A stretch of 64,000 bases of DNA from Ditylenchus dipsaci (GCA_004194705.1 SADC01000039.1:124001-188000); one strand, 5' to 3'. Shown: positions 33,479-46,831, counted from the first letter of the stretch. Translations and numbers: made by a program. Notes: generated from the letters alone by a model not told the origin.

Positions 33479-33946
33479 TCAAGATCTTCTGCCGTCTCCA
33501 ATTGAAGCAAAACGCCTTTCATCTTCGTTTACCTTTCGATGAAGAGTTTCTACTGACTGCTCAGAGATAATTGCCCAATATCCATGAGAGCGAACAAAAC
33601 TAACCACATGGGAGCATAACAGATGAGCTTTTGAAGTGACAGAAACATCGGGGATGCTGTCTGAATGATCACATAGAATTAGACAAAATATAACTAGGCT
33701 TACTCTTAATTTCGTCGTCTTGCCGCCTTTGTCAGCGACCAAATAGAGAAAGAGCTTATTTTCAAACGGACCACCAAAGTTGAGATTCTTTGTTTTCTGC
33801 AGTCGAAGGCAACGTTTCACTACAACCTCTTCGATATTCGAAAGCCATATATATATTTCCGTACGTATATATTTCCGTATAAAATCTGAAGAATAAATAT
33901 ATCCATATTGAGATTCATATTGAAAAATACGGGTGCAAATAAGCAA
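33479..33946 (-). pseudogene. orphan transposon-like protein fragment
   Basis: A 155-codon open frame ends with a block of the type K.H.LC.HVVSF...HG.W..ISEQS.E.LH (SKAHLLCSHVVSFVRSHGYW, then SEQSVETLHRKVNEDERRF). I associate this pattern with repeated uncharacterised proteins of invertebrate genomes that look transposon-borne, but I cannot name a family. N-terminal continuation toward 34300 could not be framed. Confidence 0.4.
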
Positions 33947-34935
33947 AGTAAACTACTTTACCTTTCTAGTCGCACTCTTCAAATTTCTCCGCTCTTTTGT
34001 GGATTTCCATGGTGGTCTTGGATCTTCCAATGGCAAAAGTTTCTAGGGACACGATCCCCAGCCGTCTTCGCAGCGTCTTTGCATCCCTTTTGGGTTCGTC
34101 TCAAGATGGCTCATCTCCAGACGTGGTGCGGAACATATCGGCTACTTGGTCGGTTCACTTGCTTCACTAAAATATAAGAGCCTTAAATATAAGTACAATA
34201 CGAAGAAATAGCTTACTAAGACGAATTTCCCTTGCTTGTTTTGCTCAGTCGCGAGCCTTCTCCTCGGTCAACTTTCTTGCTTCCTTATTTTCCCATATCC
34301 AGACCTAAAAATGAGCTGAATTTACTTTTGTATGAGAAACGCCAATTTTGTATTATTGGAACTTTTATACACACCAAAAGATAGCCGACACACTCAGCTA
34401 TCAGAAAAGTCAGACCGATTTTTCTAAAGTCAGAATTTTCGAAACTAGATACCATCTAAAGCAAACAAGTGGCATTTTTCCGAATAAAAATAGGAGTTTT
34501 TTCATTCTTCATCTAACTTTTGCATAAAACACCATAAATTTGCATTTTTGCCTACGTCCTTGGTATCAAAATGTAGCGAATTTACTTCTCTATAAAGCCC
34601 TCGGTTTCGCTTGGGAAAAATCTGACAAAAAAAAAACTACCTAGAATCTCAATGAAGTCAACCAGATAAATAAATTGTTTGAACTTTTTTAACAGAAATC
34701 AATTGTCATTTTAAAATTCTGCAGGCTTTATGGGCAAATGATGGCTCATTTGAAAGCCCTTGGTATGAGGAATTTCACAAAAAATTATAAAAAATTATAT
34801 CTGAAACACAAAACAATCATGGTTAAAAAATGACCGTTTTTCGAAGTTTTTTATTTGGCGCCAATTTCTGCTAATGATTATGAATTTGAATTTTGGGCCG
34901 CTGTGCTCTTCACATTCAACAATAAGTTGTTATTA
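33947..34935. other. non-coding or unresolved
   Basis: No consistent exons. 34000-34180 has higher GC and may continue the orphan protein upstream, but frames break. Confidence 0.3.
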
Positions 34936-35443
34936 CAGTTGACTCTCGATATAAGCACACATTGGAGCCAATTTGGTTGGTAAGCAAAGAAATAGGGCAA
35001 AAAATACTTTCGATATAAGCACACTGGATATAAGCACACCCTCGATAAAAGCACACCCTCGATAAAAGCACACCCTCGATATAAGCACACCCTCGGTCCG
35101 GTCCCAGGCCAGTAAAACTCCCTCAATATAAGCGCATCCGCTTATTATGGGATAAAATGTTAACTTTGAATCGTGAATAAGACTTTACAATCTTGCCACC
35201 AAATATTTTCATTTCAAAAAGAGACCTGGTGAACGAAAAACAGTGTAAACTCACAAATTTCTTTTCAGTTATTTAACTTTTCGGTTGTTATGTGTTTGAA
35301 ATAAATCTTCGATATGATGTGATTTTTCTCGATACTTTTTGGTCATTCTCTTTCAAAAAAGATCACTCTCGATATAAGCACACTCTTTATATAAGCACAC
35401 TTTTGCCCGGTCCCCAGAGTGTGCTTATATCGAGAGTCGACTG
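34936..35443. mobile_element. palindromic MITE, word AAGCACACC (at least six iterations)
   Basis: CAGTTGACTCTCGATATAAG to CTTATATCGAGAGTCGACTG, TA-flanked, 508 bp. CTCGATATAAGCACAC is repeated in series on each side, and CCGGTCCC follows the repeats in both arms. Confidence 0.8.
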
Positions 35444-35526
35444 TATAGGCGTATTAGGCGAGTCGAGTTTCATTGAATCAATCACAGTTAAATAATGTCG
35501 TAAATTTGCACTTTTTGAAATTTCAA

Positions 35527-35560
35527 TTATCGTATTTCCTCTAATAGAAGCCCTACAGGG
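35527..35560. repeat. solo end of CCGTATTTCCTCT family
   Basis: ATCGTATTTCCTCTAATAGA without an inverse partner within reach. Confidence 0.45.
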
Positions 35561-35781
35561 TGTTTTAAAAGTATTGAGTATTTTTTGAAAATTTTTGAGT
35601 ATGTAGCCCCTTGCCCAGTCGATTTCCGATTTTTTTGGAAAATCTCCACAATTATATGATTTGAAAAACACCAAAAGGAGTAACTTACACTGATCCAACC
35701 ATAAATTGCCGGCTTGACATCATACTGTACTTTACTATCCTAGTTAACTGAAAAAATAATAATTATACAGTTTGTTAGCTA

Positions 35782-36571
35782 TCAGGTTGTTCGATAAGTT
35801 CGTAGCGTTTTTTCAAAGATTTATTTCTTATTTATGTTGCAACCTTATTTCTCTTTTAAAATATCATTTTAAAGACCTGCATCTCCTCTTCCAAATAGCA
35901 TATTGCTTTTAGCTTGAATATTTCGCATAAGTCACCATTTGGCTCGAAACACTTGTCTGGTCATTTTGAAAAGTTGACAAGCATTTTCATCACTTTAAAT
36001 GCTCAAATGTTTTATTGAATTTCAAGCGTTACGGCAACATCTAATCTATTTTGTTGTAGCGCAGCTCAAAAGCTACACGATCCATTTCACAGAATGATTT
36101 TTGGAAATCTGACTGTTGAGATATGGCTTTTTGAAAAAAAAAAAATTACGTAAATCCAAATTTTCCCAATTTTTCGAATTTTGGTCATTTTTTAAAGAAA
36201 CTGGTTTTTTTAAAAGGCCATATCTCAACACTCAGATTTCCATAAATTTTTCTGTAAAATCGATCGTTTAGCTCTAGCGCAGCGCTGAACATAAGGATAA
36301 GAGTTACCGTAACGTTAAAATTCAATAAAACATTTGACCAGTTAACGGTGGTCAACTTCTCATAAAATTGTTGGTAACCTTCTCAAAATGACCTGACAAG
36401 AGTTTGGAGCCAAATGGTGACTTATTCAAAATAATAATGCTAAAAGCAATATGCCATTTGAAAGAGGAGATGCAGGGCTACAATATAGTATTTAAAAAAA
36501 TCAGATATGGTTGCAACATTAATAAGAAAATAGGCTTTGAAAAAACGCTACGAACTTATCGAACAACCTGA
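35782..36571. mobile_element. mariner-like palindromic MITE, 790 bp
   Basis: TCAGGTTGTTCGATAAGTTC and its exact inverse at the right, with TA outside. The terminus resembles the AGGTTG..ATAAGT ends of mariner elements. Arms of nearly 390 bp include GTCACCATTTGGCTC and TTGTAGCGCAGCTC. No transposase. Confidence 0.8.
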
Positions 36572-36604
36572 TAGATAATTTTTATTACGTGTTTTCTCTT
36601 AGAG

Positions 36605-36840
36605 CCATTTTATTAAATTTCAAGCGTTACGGCAACATCTTATTTTTTTGTTGTAGCGCAGCTCAAAGGATACACGATCCATTTCACAGAATGATTTTCG
36701 GAAATCTGACTGTTGAGATATGGCCTTTTAAAAAAAACAAAAAAATTACGAAAATCCAAATTTTCCCAATTTTTAGAATTTTGGTCGTTTTTCAAGAAGC
36801 TGGTTTTTTCAAAAGGCCGTATCTCAAAACCAGACTGGCA
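36605..36840. repeat. partial copy of the mariner-like palindrome centre
   Basis: Begins TTTCAAGCGTTACGGCAACA, as in 36015-36050, and folds back at about 36820 (GGCCGTATCTCAAA). Confidence 0.55.
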
Positions 36841-36999
36841 TACTGGCAAAAAACCTAGCTTTTAACAAAATTTGAGTCTAAGTTTAATATTTTTGACCGA
36901 AATAAAAAGCCAATTCGTAAAGCTCGTGGGAGATAAGAAGCGGTATTAATAAGAAAAGGTATATTGCTCTGGCCTTCGCTCATTTACTACCACTCATAT

Positions 37000-39329
37000 A
37001 CAGATTTTTCAACTTGATTTCTAATAAAAATATACCTAAAATTAAATTCTATAATTTCATTCGTTAGAAGCTAAGTTAGAAAATCCGTACAGAAGTTTAA
37101 TGATTAGGAATTTTTCTAATTGACGGGAATCACTTGTTAAAGCATGCCATTTAAAGATTTTTTTACAAGTGTTTTAAGGACAACGAAAATATCTCAAAGT
37201 TCCAATATTTTCGCATCCAAACAGTTTGCCTCCAAAAACCCTCCAAAATAGACAAATCATGAAAAAACTTGGTCGCTGCGCTTCCAGAATGTCACTCTCA
37301 ATCAATCACCTAAAAAGTTAATTCTCCTCCCGGTCTAACCTTTCCATTTTCACCTAAATTTTCCACTTGTCCTATAGCTTATGCAATAATTACTAAAAAG
37401 CAAGTAGAAATTTTTTTCGCTCAAAATAGAAACTCCGGAATCCGCTTTTCCGCTTAGCTGGTTTTATTTGGGCATTTAACGGGCAGGTTATTAATGGTGG
37501 AAGTAGTTTTGGCTTGGTTGAACTAAGCAAGTTTGGCGGCTTTGTGTTGTCCTTCCTTACATAATCTGTCATACTTATTATTGGTCTAGAAGCAATCAAA
37601 GCTGAAACAACGTACATAATGTACATTCATGGTGTGTGTGTCAGCTATATGTGCTTTCTGCAATTTTTTGTTTTTTTTTCAAAATAAATGTGGGTCGATA
37701 ATTAATTGATTGATTATATAAGCTTTTAGCTTTGTAGTCCTATTCCCCAATCAGAATTTTTTTTAGGTTTAATTCCGTCTTAACCCCAACTTCCACGTAA
37801 GCCTCAAATTAAAATAAAAGGACCAGGTGAAGCAAGGCAAAAAAAACATCCCATTGTGGAATACAGCCGATTTTTTTAGTAAAATCAAATCTTTTCAGAT
37901 TTTTGTAAATGTTTTTAGTTTCGTGTATTGGTTCCATGTTTATTTGACCTAGGGTTCTCCGACGAATTCTCTAATTTCTCCGGAGAATTTATAGCATAAA
38001 TATAAATTAAATCCCCTATAAGTTTGTTTTAGTGAAAGTCTATAGTATCTTCACGAATAAAAAGACCAGAAAAGTCTTATAAAACAACGTTGTCATGTAT
38101 GAGAAAACACGGAAAAAAATCAAACAAATATATCAGAAAAATCTTAGCTTAATTCTCCGCCCATTTCTCCGACTAAATAAAAAGCGGAGAAATAGAAAAC
38201 GTGAAAGAGCTCAGTCAGTTCGAGGGTGAGCAGGGGTAAGTCACTACGGTAACTAACAATACCACGGTAACTTACTGGCAAGTTAATAACTAACGGTAAC
38301 TTACCACAGCGTATAAATTACCGAAAATCAATTATTTTTTTCGTTTGCATATTTAACTGTGGCTTTAAAGTCAACTGTAAGTAACAAATTCAAAAAAACA
38401 GGTGACCATGCCCTTCAACTGTAATCTTTGTACAGTTTTGTACAGTTATTATGCATTTTGTTTAGTTAAAAAAATTAGAACAACATGTTTTGAGAAAACA
38501 CGATAGCACAAATTAACCAATAATTTGTTTTGTTAAGCTGCCTGTTATAATAGTCGTTTTTGAGCGGCTAATAATTTCTGAAGCTGCTAACAAATAAACA
38601 CGTAAAAAGCCATAAAAATGTTTATTTATTAACTTTTTATCTATGGTCGGAGGCGGCCATACACACCGCAAATTCCTTCCTTTTTTGAGCCCTTCTTCCT
38701 CTCTCACTCTTTTCTGCCCCAACACAACAATCTAATTTCCTTTTTGTTGACGTTCTTCTGCCAAAATAGTTTTCAAACTTGGGTGTTTTATGTTATTTGG
38801 CTTTTATACATGCTGTCATTCCAAATTTCAACTTTGCACTTCTTAGCATATTTTATAATATATAGTCGACCCTAATGTAGACCCACACAAATGTTAATTA
38901 AATCTTTTGTGAGACTCTGATCGTATTTAGGTTCACATCCTATCTGTACTCTATTGGGTTGCTCGTTTTGCCACTCATGGAATTGATCCCAAAGCTTTAT
39001 TTTCGGATGTTTTGGTACCTCCCCCCTTCCTCGCCAAAACGTGATTTTTAAAAAAAGTCAGCTCGGGTGATTTTTTTAAATCTAAACTGTAAAAAAATCA
39101 GCTCGGGATACCAAGGCATCCAAAAGATAAAAAATTTGTGGTTAAAACCAGGGGTGTCCATACGCTTGTTTTTTGACTTTCGCGCATCCAAACGGCACGA
39201 AAAAGTAAATTGCAACCAAGATGGTTTGAAAGAGATACTTTAAACGGCTTTCTTGTGAGTGGGTATTTTCAGCCATGTAAAGTTTTTTCAATAGTGCACT
39301 TTTGCTCATTTAAAGTTTTGCAGTGGATA
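37000..39329. other. gene-poor stretch
   Basis: Contains a diverged TTGATTTCTAATAAAA hairpin (37008-37085) and a short GGTAACTTAC-rich patch (38240-38320). No gene recognised. Confidence 0.35.
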
Positions 39330-39492
39330 CAGTCGAATATAGTGACAAGCGGTATCACTATATCGAGGTTCGAATCTCGATATAAGATACACTCAGGGAT
39401 CGGATCCAGATGTATCTTATATGGAGCATGATTTAGTGGGGTAATTTAACTTAGGGCCGGACTCAAGTGTATCATATATTGAACCTAAACTG
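39330..39492. mobile_element. diverged TA-flanked MITE, word AAGATACAC
   Basis: CAGTCGAATATAGTGACAAG ... CGATATAAGATACACTC and an end TTGAACCTAAACTG. Arms more diverged than in sister copies. Confidence 0.55.
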
Positions 39493-39631
39493 TAAAATAC
39501 CTTATTAAAAAAACCTTATTCGAAAGCTTATTCATTTTCGTATTTCTCAATGTCATTATTAAAAAAATTTTATTAGCTTTGAGTAGCTTTGCTTTATTAT
39601 TTTTATTTATTAGCTTTGATTTGATTTAGTA

Positions 39632-39836
39632 TCGTATTTCCTCTCATAGAAGTCGGAGATTATATTTTTTGAAACCCCAGAAATCGGAATTGTTTTTATT
39701 CGATCTCGAGGTATTTGAGTGTTTAACCGAGATCGAAATAGCTAAAACGTTGTAACTCGCGGGAGTTAAGAAAACGCATAGGCTAATATTTAAGTCCTGA
39801 AAGTTAAAAACGTGACTTATATTAAAGGAAATACCC
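39632..39836. mobile_element. CGTATTTCCTCTCATAGAAGTCGG MITE, diverged
   Basis: TCGTATTTCCTCTCATAGAA on the left, TATTAAAGGAAATACCC on the right; contains the GATCTCGAG..TTGAGTG phrase found in 17509, 44974, 46202 and 63828. Confidence 0.55.
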
Positions 39837-39874
39837 GAATATACTTATTTTTTTCTAAAAGCAAGTATTGGCGC

Positions 39875-40104
39875 TACTATAGAATACCCCCCCCCCCCAA
39901 AATCCGACATTTTAAAATTGCTGTAACTACCCTTGCAAACAACAAGTTTAGGCTTAGCCCTTAGGCTTGGGGTAGGCAGCGTACGAAAGTTGTGACTAAT
40001 AAAGAGCTTACGCATATTTTCCGGGGTCTGGTACATAAATTTGGGTAGTCTTTACTTAATTTTAAAAGGAAAATTTTTTAGGGGGGGGGATGTATTCTAT
40101 AGTA
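39875..40104. mobile_element. palindrome with TACTATAGAATACCCCCC ends
   Basis: Left TACTATAGAATACCCCCC, right GGGGGGATGTATTCTATAGTA. Unclassified; no coding. Confidence 0.6.
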
Positions 40105-40161
40105 GGGTCCAAGTATTCTCTTTTCAAAAACTTTTAATTGCTCGAATTATTGCTTTTAATA

Positions 40162-40675
40162 CAGTCGAGTCCCGATATAACGGCACCCCAATATAACGGC
40201 ACCCCACTATAACGGCACCTTGAGGCTGATTTGGTTGGTTTTCAAAGAAATAAGGCAGAGTTGACCCCAATATAACGGCACCCGATATAACGGCACCCCC
40301 GCTATAACGGCACCTTGGGCTCGGTCCCGACTAATAAAAGTAACCCCGATATAACGGCACTTTGGATTTTGATGCAAATTTTTCTAGAAATTGAATTTTA
40401 AAATCAAAGTTTTGCGGAAATCCTGGCACGAAAATTTGAATTAAGTTACATTGTAGTGCTGTAAATTGCAGGTCCCCAGGGGTGCCATGTAAATTCTTTA
40501 CATGTACATGTGTTAACCTGACATGTCTAGGTGTTGACATTTGATGCAAAATAAAGCCATATCCCAATATACCGGCACATCCAGTGATTTTTAGCTGAAA
40601 AATCCGATATAACGGCACCCCAATATACGGCACCTTTGGCCGGTCCCAGGGTGCCGTTATATCGGGACTCGACTG
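40162..40675. mobile_element. palindromic MITE, word ACGGCACCCC
   Basis: CAGTCGAGTCCCGATATAAC to GTTATATCGGGACTCGACTG, TA-flanked, 514 bp. CCGATATAACGGCACC-type phrases occur in series in both arms, with CCGGTCCC nearby as in 34936-35443. Confidence 0.8.
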
Positions 40676-43600
40676 TACTTAAAATAAGTTTTTTGACTCA
40701 CCACGCTAGCCTTTTTTAATAAAGCTATTTCTTCCAAATTTTACAAAAAAGGCTTACGAATAGTTTAACCGCAATGACTCGTTCGATGCAATTTATTTGT
40801 CTTGAAGCTTAAGTTTCAGAGTGCGAGAGTTTTAAGGCAGCTCATTTAGCTGTTTGCGCCTTGCCCTTAATCTAAATCACAGTCTTAGTCGAAGGACCAA
40901 TAAAAAGCAAAAATAGAATTTTATCGCTCAATGTTTTATTCATTGAAACGTGAGAGATTTAATTTTTCTGAAAATTTATTAAAATCAAGCAGCGGGAAAA
41001 TTTTCAAGTCAAGTAGAATAGACAGCTAACTGTGATTGAAGTTAAGTGTAGTCAATTGTGAAATTAATTATAAGACATATATTCTTCTTTGAAGGCCATG
41101 CTCACCGTGGTCTGGTGGTCCTCACCATTAATTCGGTTAATTTACCAAATCATTGTTCTTCTGTTTGGATTAAGAAACTCAATAACAAAAAATCGTCCGT
41201 AAATCCAACGATTCGGAAAAAAATGTTGAATTGGCGAAGGAGCACTGAATCACGGTCAGTATGTTCCTGCAAGTATACTGTATAGTTGGTTGAAAAATGT
41301 AACAACTAAAAATTAACAAGCTGATTTAAGACAATTACTGAATAGCCTGACAGCCTTATTTCACTCTTAAGGGTTTTCATTTGGTCTCGAGAAATAAATT
41401 TTTCAACTTTTTTATTTTTTAACTCGAGGAAAAGTAAGTAAACCAGAGTCCCTTATTCCGAAGTCAAACTGGTCGCATACAAGAGTAACCTGTAGTGACC
41501 TGTAAACTAACCAGCAGCGTGTGACCTGTCACGAAGTCAATCTTAATTGTATGCAATATTTTTTTATATTGTCTTAAAAATAATCAACTGTAGAGTTTAC
41601 TATAGACTTAACTAGATGCAATATGGTCATTTTCTTCAGTAAAATTTTTTCTTTGTCTTTTGCGAACGAAGATTCTGCCAAGATGGCGACATTTGCAAAT
41701 AGGGATTTGTGGTTCGGCAAATGAGAACTAACATTAACGACAAATGCGAACAGTTTATGAGCTCAAAAAGGCTTGAGTGACACTAAGCCTAAGCCATTAA
41801 AAAAGAATCCCTAGATAAACCGTCTATCAATTTCGCGACCGTAGATAAATGACATTTTTGTTGAACGATTTGCATTTGTGGGACAAAGATGCAAGATGTA
41901 AAAAGATTTCACCCAAATGCGACTGCCTTTGTCCTGTCTGCGAATTTTTATAAAAATTTGGCCACGCATCTTGACACCATCAGAAACATTTTGGTTGAGT
42001 AATTTGCGTAATATTACTCATAGCAGCAGTTCTTTTCACCATCTAAAATATATTCCTAGTATGTGCATAAAGTCCCTACTAATGCAGCCACTCAGTCCCG
42101 TCAAAGGTTGTAGTTCTTTTGCCCCAGTCAGGAAGCAGTGCATGCCATACATATTTCGTTAACTGCATACACGCAGGAAGCTGACTGGCTTGTGAGAAGA
42201 GTGGCTATCCAGCTAGTGTGCATGTAAAAGAGCCATTTTTCACAGCGCAACCAGTCAGACTGTGTTAGTCAGGCAGTACACACATATCTTATATGTCTAT
42301 TTGTGTCTTTTCTAGCTGTTTGAAAAAAATTGACTAATATGGGTAAAGTAACATATATTTTTTCGGTAATTGTTTGGGTGAATGTAATTAGCAAGAAATT
42401 AAGTGGTGGGCAGGCAATTAGCTAATGACTATAAAGTTAATCACATTCAGGATTGTATAGTTATCGATCTATTTAGCACTGGTAGCAAATAGCACTGCCA
42501 ACATCCCGACCCACACCCTTTCCATTTTTTTCATTATCATGTTTCAGCTATTCCTATTCCTAGTGATTTTTATGCGCTAAAAAAGATAAATAAAAGTTGT
42601 TTTCAACCGAAAATTATCTTTTTGAGAAAGAATATTTTGACCAGAATTCGATCGAATTGATCGAGGTTAACCATTCTAAAAAGGTGCCTAGTGAACCTTA
42701 AAAAATTAAATTTGAATATATTTTTGTTAATTGTTCCCTACCGCATAAAAAAGAGAGCTCATATAAAGAGAACAATCCCGTCCACAAACCCCACTACCCC
42801 GCCTCCCAAATTTGAATTCAGTTTCGGTTAGGGGAGATTTGACAAAAACAAGATTTGCCAAAACCATGTTGGCAAAACGAGCATTTCTTTTACCAGGGGA
42901 CAGTCTATTTCATACCTAATAGCTTACAATAACTTTATACCTAACAGCTCTTTTTGCTGAATCTCATTTTCCAAATTTCATTTACCAAATCTCTATTCGG
43001 CAAATCTCACCTGACCTCACTTCCGACTACATGTTAGCTCCTGATACCAAAAATCTGACAGGGTTTTAAACCGATTTACGATAAATCACTCAAATAATTG
43101 TTCAATTTGACGAACTAGCCAAAAATTTTGTCATATTTACCGGTGAATTTGCTGGTCGTTATTTATAAGTTCGTCAACTTTAGAAACTTTTGGACGCCAA
43201 GGACGGATTTTTAGAGTTAACTAGGGTTGGCCTCCCTCTCTCTGTCCCCCCCCCCAAACCAAATTGACCAAATTTTCCTTATACCCCCCCCCCCCCCCCC
43301 CCCCCGCTCCTCCCACCGCAAAAAATTGGCCACCTCCCCCGCTTCTCCCTCTTGCAAATTTTTTAGTGTTATCTCGCCCCCGTTCCGCACCCCAAAAAGC
43401 GGGGGGAGGCCAACCCTACAGTTAACCATAATTCAACAAACTTATTTTTAATTTGCATCATTGGCCAGCCAGACAGACAAAACACACATGCTTTGCGTGT
43501 CTCCTACTGGCTCAGCTTTGTCCTCTTCGTCATGCTAAGTCAATCATTGCCTAGTAGGGAAGGAGTGCCCGGCCTGGTGAAAATGGCTGGTTGTTGGGTT

Positions 43601-44973
43601 GTTCTTGGTTAAGTGCGTCCGCCAGCTTGAAAGGAAAACCTTTCAGCAGCAGCATAATTTTTCACTATCTGCACAAAGGCGCACGCCAAACAGCCAGAAA
43701 AAACCCAATTTTGATAATCTCTCCCCTCGTTCTCATTCCTGTTTTCTACCACATATATTTTGCATTTATTTTTGGGAGCCGAGCAAGAGACCAATTTGTT
43801 GTGTGGGAATGCCGCCTAAATTCATGTAGTAGTTTACTAAAGTAAAATAGCAGGCTAGAGCGCGTTTCCCTGCTGCCTGCCTGCTCCAATAAATGAATGA
43901 ATGCTGCTTTTGTTGAGGGTGCTCCCTTTTTCACTTTCATACCCTGCCAGCTCCAATAAATCCCCTTTGCTGCTATTGAGTGTATTTGGCCGTAAGGTTT
44001 ATTTGTTGCTGCTTTGTTTTCTTTCTGATTTATTGACCCACTTGGACACAATTAAGCATGCTTCGTTTTTTTCGCTTAGCCGATGCTTTTTGCTACTGAT
44101 GATGATTTTTCTCTTTCTTTTTCTTCATTAGTTGAATTAGTACCGAAAAATTTTCGCGTTGATTGCAATGTCAGATATGTGCCGCTATTTACATGATGGA
44201 TTCAAAACTTATATTTTGTGGTTTTTTAAAGTTCTTAGTCATTTTATACTGTTATTAATAAATTGTCGACAAAAATAGTTTTCATGCAGACCTTATGCAT
44301 TCCTGATCAAGGGTTTTGCTCGAAATAATGTTTGAGGCGGAATTCTGCCGTTGGAATACTCGCTCTTCACCTTTTTTTGAAGTAGCCCTAAGATAAGTAA
44401 TCTCGAAAGTTTTTAACTGCAGACACCCTGTGCCGTTTTAGGGCAAAAGTTTATAGAGTAGGGGCTTGGGGTCTTGGAGTTGAGATGCGCACACCACATA
44501 CCTTACACACAAATCACTCGAAGGTAACTCTGGATGCATGAAAAAATATGCATGAAAAATTCCAAAAACGATAATGAAGTTGTTTTGTGGCATTTTTCTT
44601 CATAAAAAACTGACTTTTTCGAAAAAAAAGTTTTTGCTCAAAATCTGAGTTTTTGTTTTGAGGAACAAAGTGAACCACCTTGTATTAGGGTATGCTACCG
44701 CGTTTTGGTCACTGGAGCTGGGCAGAAAAAGAGTCTCTATTTGCATTTTATGTTAAGAGTCTTCCTCGGAATCATGTCTAAGGCAAGTGAGTGTGCGTAT
44801 CTCTAACCGACCAAGCCCCTTGCGCAACCTTCGGGGCGCAGGGGCATATGGGCTTGTAGCTTAGATGCGCATTTGCAGGTACCTTAGACACGAAGTACTC
44901 TAAAGTAAATCTTGGTATGCAAAAACGAATGCATACCAATGTAGTAAAAGCGTCTCAGTCACATGTGTTTGTA
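40676..44973. other. gene-poor stretch with low-complexity tracts
   Basis: Includes a small palindrome (42827-43016), a C-rich tract around 43245-43310 with about 20 consecutive C, and an incomplete copy of the GTAAGTGCGCGC repeat (44440-44960). No gene recognised. Confidence 0.35.
42827..43016. mobile_element. palindrome with GGTTAGGGGAGATTTG ends
   Basis: Left GGTTAGGGGAGATTTG, right CAAATCTCACCTGACC; several GATTTGCCAA / TTGGCAAA words between. 190 bp. Confidence 0.5.
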
Positions 44974-45234
44974 CCGTATTTCTTCTTATAGGATGACAGT
45001 CTCCAATAACCCGACACCGCTTTATTTGAGGGTCTGTGTCTCCGAGCAGAGTAAATATTTTGGCAATCTTTTTTTCGCGTTTTCTTAACTACCACGAGCT
45101 CCACCGATCCCGCTTTCTCGATTTTCAGTTTTCAACTCGAGATCGACCCAAAATTTTTCAGATTTCATTCAGATTTCAGGTTTTTGGGCGAATGAAAAAT
45201 AACCCAACATGTCGGCCTATTAGAAGAAACACGG
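44974..45234. mobile_element. CCGTATTTCTTCTTATAGGATGAC MITE
   Basis: Left CCGTATTTCTTCTTATAGGA and right inverse TATTAGAAGAAACACGG, TA-flanked; ends GTATC/TACGC outside. Confidence 0.65.
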
Positions 45235-46201
45235 TACGCGGTATTCGTCGCACAACCAGTTACCAAATAATGCTGAAGTTCTGCCGGACAGTCGTCTCTC
45301 GATTTAAGCACAAGTCAAAAGGTTAAATTCTGATTTGATTTTGATTTGAAGTTTGGTTGTAGTTTTGTTTTGACAGTCTATTTTCAGCTTATTTTTAATT
45401 CCTTATATTGAGGCAGGAAAATCACAAAAACTGTGCTAAAGAATTATTTTATTTTGTATTTGTTGGAGTCGTAAAATACTCTATAGATGGGTGCACCAGG
45501 GTGGTCAGCCATCAGCCTCAGCCACGATTGGTGAAATTTTCCTCAGCCTGAGCCGGCAGACTCAGCCGGCTGATGACTGAGTTAAACTGTGGAGATTTTT
45601 GAATAAAATCGGTAATCGTGCGGGCAAAAGGCAACCTACTCAAAATTTTCGAAATACCCAATACTTTTGAGACACCCTGTAGGACCTAGGCAGACTCGAA
45701 CTCACGATCTATTTTCATAAGTTTGATCAATTTGATTTTTCTTGTTCAACTGATTGTGCAATAGTTTGGTGATCGCTTTGCATCATTGATAGAACCTTTT
45801 CACTTTTATAATGAACCAACACCAGCACAATATGTCCTATGCAGCAGTAGACCTCTTTTTCTTTTGATCAGAGAGCTAAATAAATAAATGCGAACAGAGA
45901 GAAGAAAGAGGAATTGTTTCCTCCAAGCAACAATGTGTCTCTTCGTCTCCCTCTTACCTTCTCGCTTGCCGTCCTCTCTTTCTGATCTGACAAAACAGAG
46001 AGTTTTACAGTGACTTTTATCACAAAAGCTGTGTTTAAACTTTTTCAAATTTTTTATTTGTTTGAGTCGTAAAAATACTCTATAGATGCGTGTATTTTCG
46101 AAAATACTGTTAATTCATATGTGAGGATTATTCTGAGAGTTATTTATATATTCATTCATACATGTATTTATAACAAAAAGGTTAAAATGGCTGTTTAATT
46201 A

Positions 46202-46432
46202 CCGTATTTCCTCTAATAAGCGCCCACCCTCAACTTTGAGCACTATATCTCAGCTCAGAGATTTTTTTTGCAAAGCTGTTCAATACCTTTTCTTAATTCC
46301 CACGAGTTCTACCGATTCCGCTTTTTAAATTTTGAAATTTCACCCAAAAATCTTTTGATTGACCCCGAAATTTTCAGATTTTTGGGGGTTTGAAAAATAA
46401 GCGCCCATGGCATCTTATTATAGGAAATACGG
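46202..46432. mobile_element. CCGTATTTCCTCTAATAAGCGCCC MITE
   Basis: Left CCGTATTTCCTCTAATAAGC, right TATTATAGGAAATACGG, TA at both sides; word AGCGCCCA at both ends. Confidence 0.75.
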
Positions 46433-46640
46433 TAATTCAATTCTATGTCTGCTCTGTATATTTTAGATATATTCTATGTAATTTTATCATTTATTTATTA
46501 TTTATATCCTGCCTGTTCTAGTTCTTACTGACTAAATTTCACAAAAAAAAAAAGAAACCACCGGTACTCCTGCCATAAATAACTGTATTTAAATGAATAA
46601 AAGTATAGTTACCTATACTATAAGATGTATCACATAGTGA

Positions 46641-46831
46641 AAGGACCATGGTTTTTGCACGCCGTGGAATGTGCATAATTTGAATTGGCGGTGGACACTT
46701 CCCTTCGTCCTAAACTGTACTCTTTGAATTCGTTTCAAATGACTCTAAAGAGTACAGTGATAGACAAAGAGAAGTGTCCCCGCCAATTCAAATTTTGCGC
46801 ATGCCGCTTCGCGCAAAAACCATGGTCCTTT
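46641..46831. mobile_element. TTAA-type palindromic MITE
   Basis: AAGGACCATGGTTTTTGC and GCAAAAACCATGGTCCTT, TTAA outside on the right. Same opening as 28931-29267. Lies about 590 bp upstream of the PLC start codon. Confidence 0.65.

Noticed and set aside
43217..43451. Proline- or glycine-rich short frames
   Set aside because: Translation of a C/G homopolymer tract without gene context.
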